Source: Ischnura elegans
Taxonomy: Eukaryota > Arthropoda > Insecta > Odonata > Coenagrionidae
Reading direction: 5' to 3'
Assembly (NCBI RefSeq): GCF_921293095.1
Contig: NC_060248.1
Location: 138,706,972 to 138,770,971 of the forward strand
DNA length: 64,000 nt
Shown piece by piece: positions 60,000 to 64,000 of this stretch; within the stretch, counting starts at the first letter, position 1, and each line of letters starts with the position of its first letter. The notes under the pieces were generated by a model that saw only the letters and a program-made list of their open reading frames with translations, had not been told where the DNA came from and did no database searches. Both the position numbers and the translations under genes were made by a program.

Positions 60000-61370
60000 C
60001 TGAAATAGAGAAAATTAAAATAACTTTATCGTTGAAAAAAATCATTTTTTTATAGCCTGTCATGGAACTTCGTTAAAAAAGGTGGATTTCTGAAAAACAG
60101 CTGCATTTCTAGAGATTGCATTTAATATTCTGTAAATAATTGTGGGCCCTTACGGATGAAGGCACAAGCATTCTTCTACTTGACAATTCGCAGTGTGAAT
60201 GCCTCGTCCTCCGAAAAATCATTATCAGCCCGTTGCGTGTGAGAGGTGAGTATGTCGTGTGCGAATCTCCACGTCCGCCTTCAAAAATAATTCAGCGTGA
60301 TACCTCTGGCTTTAAGCTAATCTATTTAATGTTAACAGAGTACTTTGTTGTGTTTCAACGGTAGAATTGTGTGTATTGGAGTGCTTGGAACGGCAGAGAA
60401 AAACGTGTCTCATCTCATTTGATGCCTCCACTATGCAGAGAATAACCCAACATGGAATAGTTACCGTAAGTGTACCTCATCGGAATTTTTGGTTGGCAAT
60501 CGAGTAAAACTCGTCGGCATTCTTGAAACGATTACTTTTGCAGTAATTTGTAGTAAATTGTAGCAATTACTTTTACGAAATGCAAGTTTTATTTTTAATT
60601 TACTACTTACGTTGGAAGAGGAATCGGTACTATCGATGTAATCGTTAATTTCTCCTAATCGACGCTAACATTATAGGTTTTACTGATTTGCCTAGGCCTA
60701 CGTATAACTTCTAATCCTTGAGTGTCATAATTTCCTTGCTTAGGTTCAGCCACTCTTATGTTGTAGCCAACAACACAAATGGGTACAATAGTTATCATTG
60801 TATGCATCGCGAGTTAAAGTGCAACTTTAGCCATTTCTGATTCTAGTTTTCCATATTTTTACTCCAATATTCGACATTAATTGCCAAGTGGTCTTTAGAG
60901 TGGACAATTTAGAAGAAGTTAATATGATTTTACTGATTACTTTTAAAATCAGTAATTTATGCCCGTGAATGATTACCTTTTAAAAAGTAACTGCAATATA
61001 GCCGAGTTTCTTTTTCTCAGCACTTTTACCAACACTGCCCATTGGATAAATATACGATAACGGGCAAGTGGTGGAGGGTTAATTTCACTGGCATCCGAGA
61101 AGGTGATTGATTACCGAGGAGCAATATGAAATATTTGACATCTGGTGAGACCTGCCTTCATTTTCCATTTCGCTGATTGTCATTTTGGTACCACTAGATT
61201 CGTGCAGCCGAGCTTCTTAACCAGGTGAGATTCTACAGCCTCGAATTAATATTGATAAGACTCCCTTCGTTCTGTGTAACGGAATTAATTACGTTCGACT
61301 GTTTTAGTTACTCCGGTAATCAAAGGTTCATTTCCGTGTCTGAAAACTTCGCGGTGCCCCTCCGCTTGAT
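60000..61370. other. Intergenic, no gene seen
   Basis: Mostly AT-rich. Motifs such as GATTACTTTT and AAAAGTAACTG near 60,525-60,590 and 60,930-60,990 may belong to a MITE, but clear termini were not found. Confidence 0.35.
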
Positions 61371-61374
61371 TAAA

Positions 61375-62035
61375 CTGTGGTATTAACATTAAAGCAACGG
61401 ACGAAGTGAAGTACCTGGGAGTTATGATAACTTACAACAATCGTGGGGAACACATATAAGGAATATTTCTGGCAGAGTCCTAAAGAAGTTAAGATTCGTG
61501 AAGCGTATTGTGGGAAGATTTTCGGATGAAAAACTGAAAGAGAGGTGCTATTTTACGCTCTTCATGTCCACACCTTGAATATGCAGCAAGCATATGGGAT
61601 GCGGTGCAGAAAGACATAATCCGCGTGCTGAACAAAGTACAAATAAAAGCTGCACGATTCGTAATAGAACTCCTACGGGCGTACAGACAGCGTTACCCAG
61701 CGAAGTAGCTACCGAAGACTCGGTGGCTGCGCGATAGGCTAAGATTGTTTGAACAACTGAGAATAGATATCTTTAAGAGTGACATTGAGAACATAATAGT
61801 ATTAGAGCCCCTCTATATTTCCAGGTCCGACAGAAGCAATAAATTAAAGGAGATATTTTGGCGAACGGATAGATGTGTGAATTCATTTTTCCCCCGAACC
61901 ATAAAGGACTTTAAAAAAATGCTAGCCGTTATTTCGTTAGAGCATTTTCTTTCTGGTGTAAACGGCTTTTGTCCTAACACCCCCTGCCGCACGCCTTTTT
62001 AGGCGGCTTGCAGGGTAGTATGTAGATGTAAACTA
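61375..62035 (+). pseudogene. LINE 3' end: reverse-transcriptase C-terminal part and 3' tail
   Basis: Across several frames the sequence reads INIKATDEVKYLGVMITYNN, then HIRNISGRVLKKLRFVKRIV, GRFSDEKLKERCYF, later RLRLFEQLRIDIFKSD-like (here after a frame break: LFEQLRIDIFKSDIENIIVL), then EPLYISRSDRSNKLKEIFWR and TDRCVNSFFPRTIKDFKKML. The YLGV motif and the C-terminal block are typical of LINE ORF2 downstream of the catalytic YADD. The 3' end has a GCACGCC-TTTTT-AGGCGGC hairpin and TGTAGATGTAAACTAA, a tail seen in such LINEs. It is 5'-truncated with frameshifts and stops. Confidence 0.75.
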
Positions 62036-62199
62036 AAGGGCAGTGAGTGCAACGAGATCCGGTGCTAAGATTGGCTACATTCAGTTCGTGTTCCGCTCCC
62101 GTCGGGTATGGATGAGTTCTCACTCCGTGTGGTTGACTCAACGCTATGCATCGCCGGTTGCGAGCCATTTAGTTTCCGGCTAACTGTGTGAAAATAGTT

Positions 62200-62530
62200 G
62201 CCTTCATTGAGTGGAAGCCTTATTTGTGTAAAGAAAAGTGTGCTAAATCGAGCTTACAGGAGTTATATTCGCCATGCCAACAACATCTTTCTGGCATTAG
62301 CTCGTGTGCAAAGTGTAACACATCTACACGGAATACAACTTCCATCAATAGCGATACCTGCCGTTAAACCTTCCATGGATTTTCTCTACAGGAGTCGCTG
62401 ACATCGAAGGGATTGAATCAAGAGGACAATCCTTGAAATGTGTGTACTGCCAAAATTTACGAAAGACATCCCGTATGGACAGAAGTAAATCGGAAGGTAA
62501 ATCCCTTCAGGAAATATTTTATTTGTTCAT
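62200..62530 (+). pseudogene. Cysteine-rich segment, probable LINE ORF1 N-terminal part
   Basis: One frame reads KPYLCKEKCAKSSLQELYSP then CQQHLSGISSCAKCN, and after a frame change SLKCVYCQNLRKTSRMDRSK. The paired cysteines resemble the PHD-like or zinc-knuckle motif at the start of ORF1 proteins in some LINEs, and it lies just before the coiled-coil segment at 62,603. Frames are broken. Confidence 0.45.
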
Positions 62531-62602
62531 AGGGAATATAAAATAACTAAATGTAACGGATCAAAAAAACTAGGGAACACTATTCATAAGCCATACGATA
62601 AA

Positions 62603-63052
62603 TTGGGAGACAGGTTGAAGTTAATTGAATCGCAGGGTAAAATATTAGAGAAATTTTTAGATCAAATATCCAAATTGCAAAGTGAAAATGTGGTGCTGAA
62701 GACGCAACTTTCTGACGCACTAAACCGTTCTGATGGCCTTGCGAAACGCATGTTAAGTATTAAGACGAAATTTCATGGCATCCCCAGCCAATGTGATGAA
62801 AATATGGAAGTAGTAGTGAATAAAGTTTGTGCTGCATTAGATGCAGAAATAAATAGTATCCTAATTGTCCACTACTACCCGGTTAAGACGAAATCTAGTT
62901 GGGAAACAGGAGGAATTAAACTCCGAATTCTGAATCAGCACGTAAATGATAAGCTGTTAGCTAAGTGCCAAGTAATTTTTTTTTTCTATTCGACTCTTGA
63001 CCTTGTAATCCTACCTCCTAATGATGTACAATCGTTTTCAATAATATCATAG
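62603..63052 (+). CDS. LINE ORF1-like protein fragment
   Basis: A 149-codon frame. Residues about 1-50 are coiled-coil-like (LIESQGKILEKFLDQISKLQ, SENVVLKTQLSDALNRSDGL). Residues about 55-120 resemble the domain typical of jockey/CR1-type ORF1 proteins: FHGIPSQCDENMEVVVNKVC, AALDAEIN, then a VHYYPVKTKSS segment, IKLRILNQHVNDKLLAKC. The family form is roughly (I/F)xGIP...EN...V...ALG...HR-P-R...VRF......LL. Here HR is changed to HY, and the last 25 residues look like run-off. A degenerate ORF1 relic; it follows the cysteine-rich part at 62,200-62,530. Confidence 0.55.
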   Translation: MGDRLKLIESQGKILEKFLDQISKLQSENVVLKTQLSDALNRSDGLAKRMLSIKTKFHGIPSQCDENMEVVVNKVCAALDAEINSILIVHYYPVKTKSSWETGGIKLRILNQHVNDKLLAKCQVIFFFYSTLDLVILPPNDVQSFSIIS

Positions 63053-63059
63053 ACATCCA

Positions 63060-63688
63060 CGTGTCCCATTTTAGTGAGTTAAAATAATTTTCATACCCTA
63101 GGGCTATAAAATGATTTCAACTACGAATGTAGCTGGTTAGTTACCGAGTATTGCCGATACTATAAGTCGGGATTTTACTCAATGGATATTTGACAGTGAT
63201 TAGCCGCAAGGAAATTAAGATACAACCACTGCCACCTCCCCGACTTATTTTACCTCAGTGATTTAATCTGTTTAGAAAGAAATATGTTAAGGTAGATAGA
63301 GGCATTATTTTTATAAATGTAGTATTGACTCTTGTATACTCTATTATTATATAAAATGTAAAAGAGAATAATTAATTCCATTTTAAACCCTCCCAAATTT
63401 CACCGCAACAACCGCACATGTAATATATAGAGCGCACATGCAAGCTATAGAGCCACAACTTCGTAAGTCAGAAACGGTGAGTCACGTATGAAAATGAAAA
63501 GAGGATATACCATGCCGCGAAGTCAACCTTTTTCCGGGGAGATATCGCGGAACAAAATATCGAATTGATGCAAAGATATCGTACTGCCCACTAATTTCAT
63601 TCCACTCCTCACAGCACGTGTTTCGATTTCTATATAGTCATTATCGGGTACAAACAAATTACTATTTCGGACAGAAATATATATCTTC
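63060..63688. other. Intergenic, no gene assigned
   Basis: AT-rich. A minus-strand frame at 63,523-63,807 includes IEIETRAVRSGMKLVGSTIS but overlaps the MITE, and no family is recognised. Confidence 0.4.
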
Positions 63689-63696
63689 AAAAGTAG
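63689..63696 (+). repeat. 8-bp target-site duplication, left
   Basis: AAAAGTAG, identical to 63,936-63,943. Confidence 0.75.
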
Positions 63697-63935
63697 CAGT
63701 GGCGAAAACATATTACCCTTACGGGACCGCCCGCATCGCCTAATATTCGAGAACCTAAATTGTAACTTTCTTATACCATAAGATAGCATTGTCTTGTATA
63801 TGTGCATATAATCATTTTGAATAAAACTATCTTAATCTTTGCATGTGACTTGATTATTCTTCATTACGATTAAAGTACAGGAGGCTCAAAATATCTTTTG
63901 CCCTCCCCCTTGAGTTTTTTCTGTATCCGTAACTG
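63697..63935. mobile_element. hAT-type MITE, 239 bp
   Basis: Bounded by a perfect 8-bp duplication AAAAGTAG, with inverted ends CAGTGGCGAAAACA and, on the complement, CAGTTACGGATACA. The interior shares landmarks in order with 49,883-50,143, so both belong to one family. No coding capacity; an autonomous hAT element elsewhere would have moved it. Confidence 0.8.
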
Positions 63936-64000
63936 AAAAGTAGTGAGGGTGAAGGATCAGAAGGAAGTAGGCGGAGGGGTTGTAGGACGGTAAGTCAAGA

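Noticed and set aside
61974..62168. 64-codon minus-strand frame near the LINE tail
   Set aside because: It is antisense to the LINE 3' end and its hairpin and has no independent support.

Overview
This is a eukaryotic, almost certainly arthropod and probably insect, window. It has no operons and no ribosome-binding sites. The U6 snRNA sequence is close to the insect form as I remember it, and the recognisable elements are a piggyBac-type transposon, hAT-type MITEs, LINE fragments and tRNA-like SINE pieces. No complete protein-coding gene can be defended. The species is not identifiable from this sequence alone.

Positions 1-35,135 are satellite heterochromatin built from three families. Family A has a roughly 27-bp unit made of TCAAGGTCA repeats and the palindrome AGGTCATTGACCT. 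Family B is AT-rich with a roughly 65-70-bp unit. A and B alternate in blocks of about 0.7-3.4 kb and form a large higher-order repeat with conserved junction cassettes. The array runs in one direction to about 23,580, reverses at a perfect 38-bp palindrome, and continues inverted to 29,513. Family C, a 164-bp satellite of about 34 copies, then fills 29,514-35,135 and ends abruptly in a TTAGGG telomere-like tract (35,136-35,215).

Positions 35,216-64,000 are ordinary intergenic or intronic DNA rich in transposon relics. They include a 274-bp hAT-like MITE (35,762-36,035), a four-copy 314-bp tandem array (40,915-42,285) and a U6 snRNA copy fused to unrelated sequence and flanked by a 15-bp target duplication (42,736-43,158). 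There is a 188-bp hAT MITE (44,397-44,584), a foldback element (44,645-44,785) and a decayed piggyBac with TTAA duplications and intact inverted termini (48,386-50,863). That piggyBac carries a nested hAT MITE whose sister copy, with a perfect 8-bp duplication, lies at 63,697-63,935. A 638-bp inverted-terminus element (53,996-54,633) and three LINE fragments (59,573-59,694; 61,375-62,035; 62,200-63,052) complete the mobile part.

Exon-like segments with splice-site-like boundaries occur, chiefly on the minus strand between 47,146 and 53,945. These include a family of tandemly duplicated GAA-rich modules sharing a start that reads roughly QAIAG. They may be exons of one fast-evolving or non-coding transcript, with the piggyBac lying in an intron. 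Other exon candidates are on the plus strand at 35,375-35,620, 43,917-44,254 and 55,732-55,889.

The most notable signals are: the satellite whose unit is, base for base, an ideal insect nuclear-receptor site (EcR/USP inverted repeat plus FTZ-F1/ERR site); the satellite-telomere junction; the U6 chimera; the TTAA-bounded piggyBac; and the duplicated exon modules.
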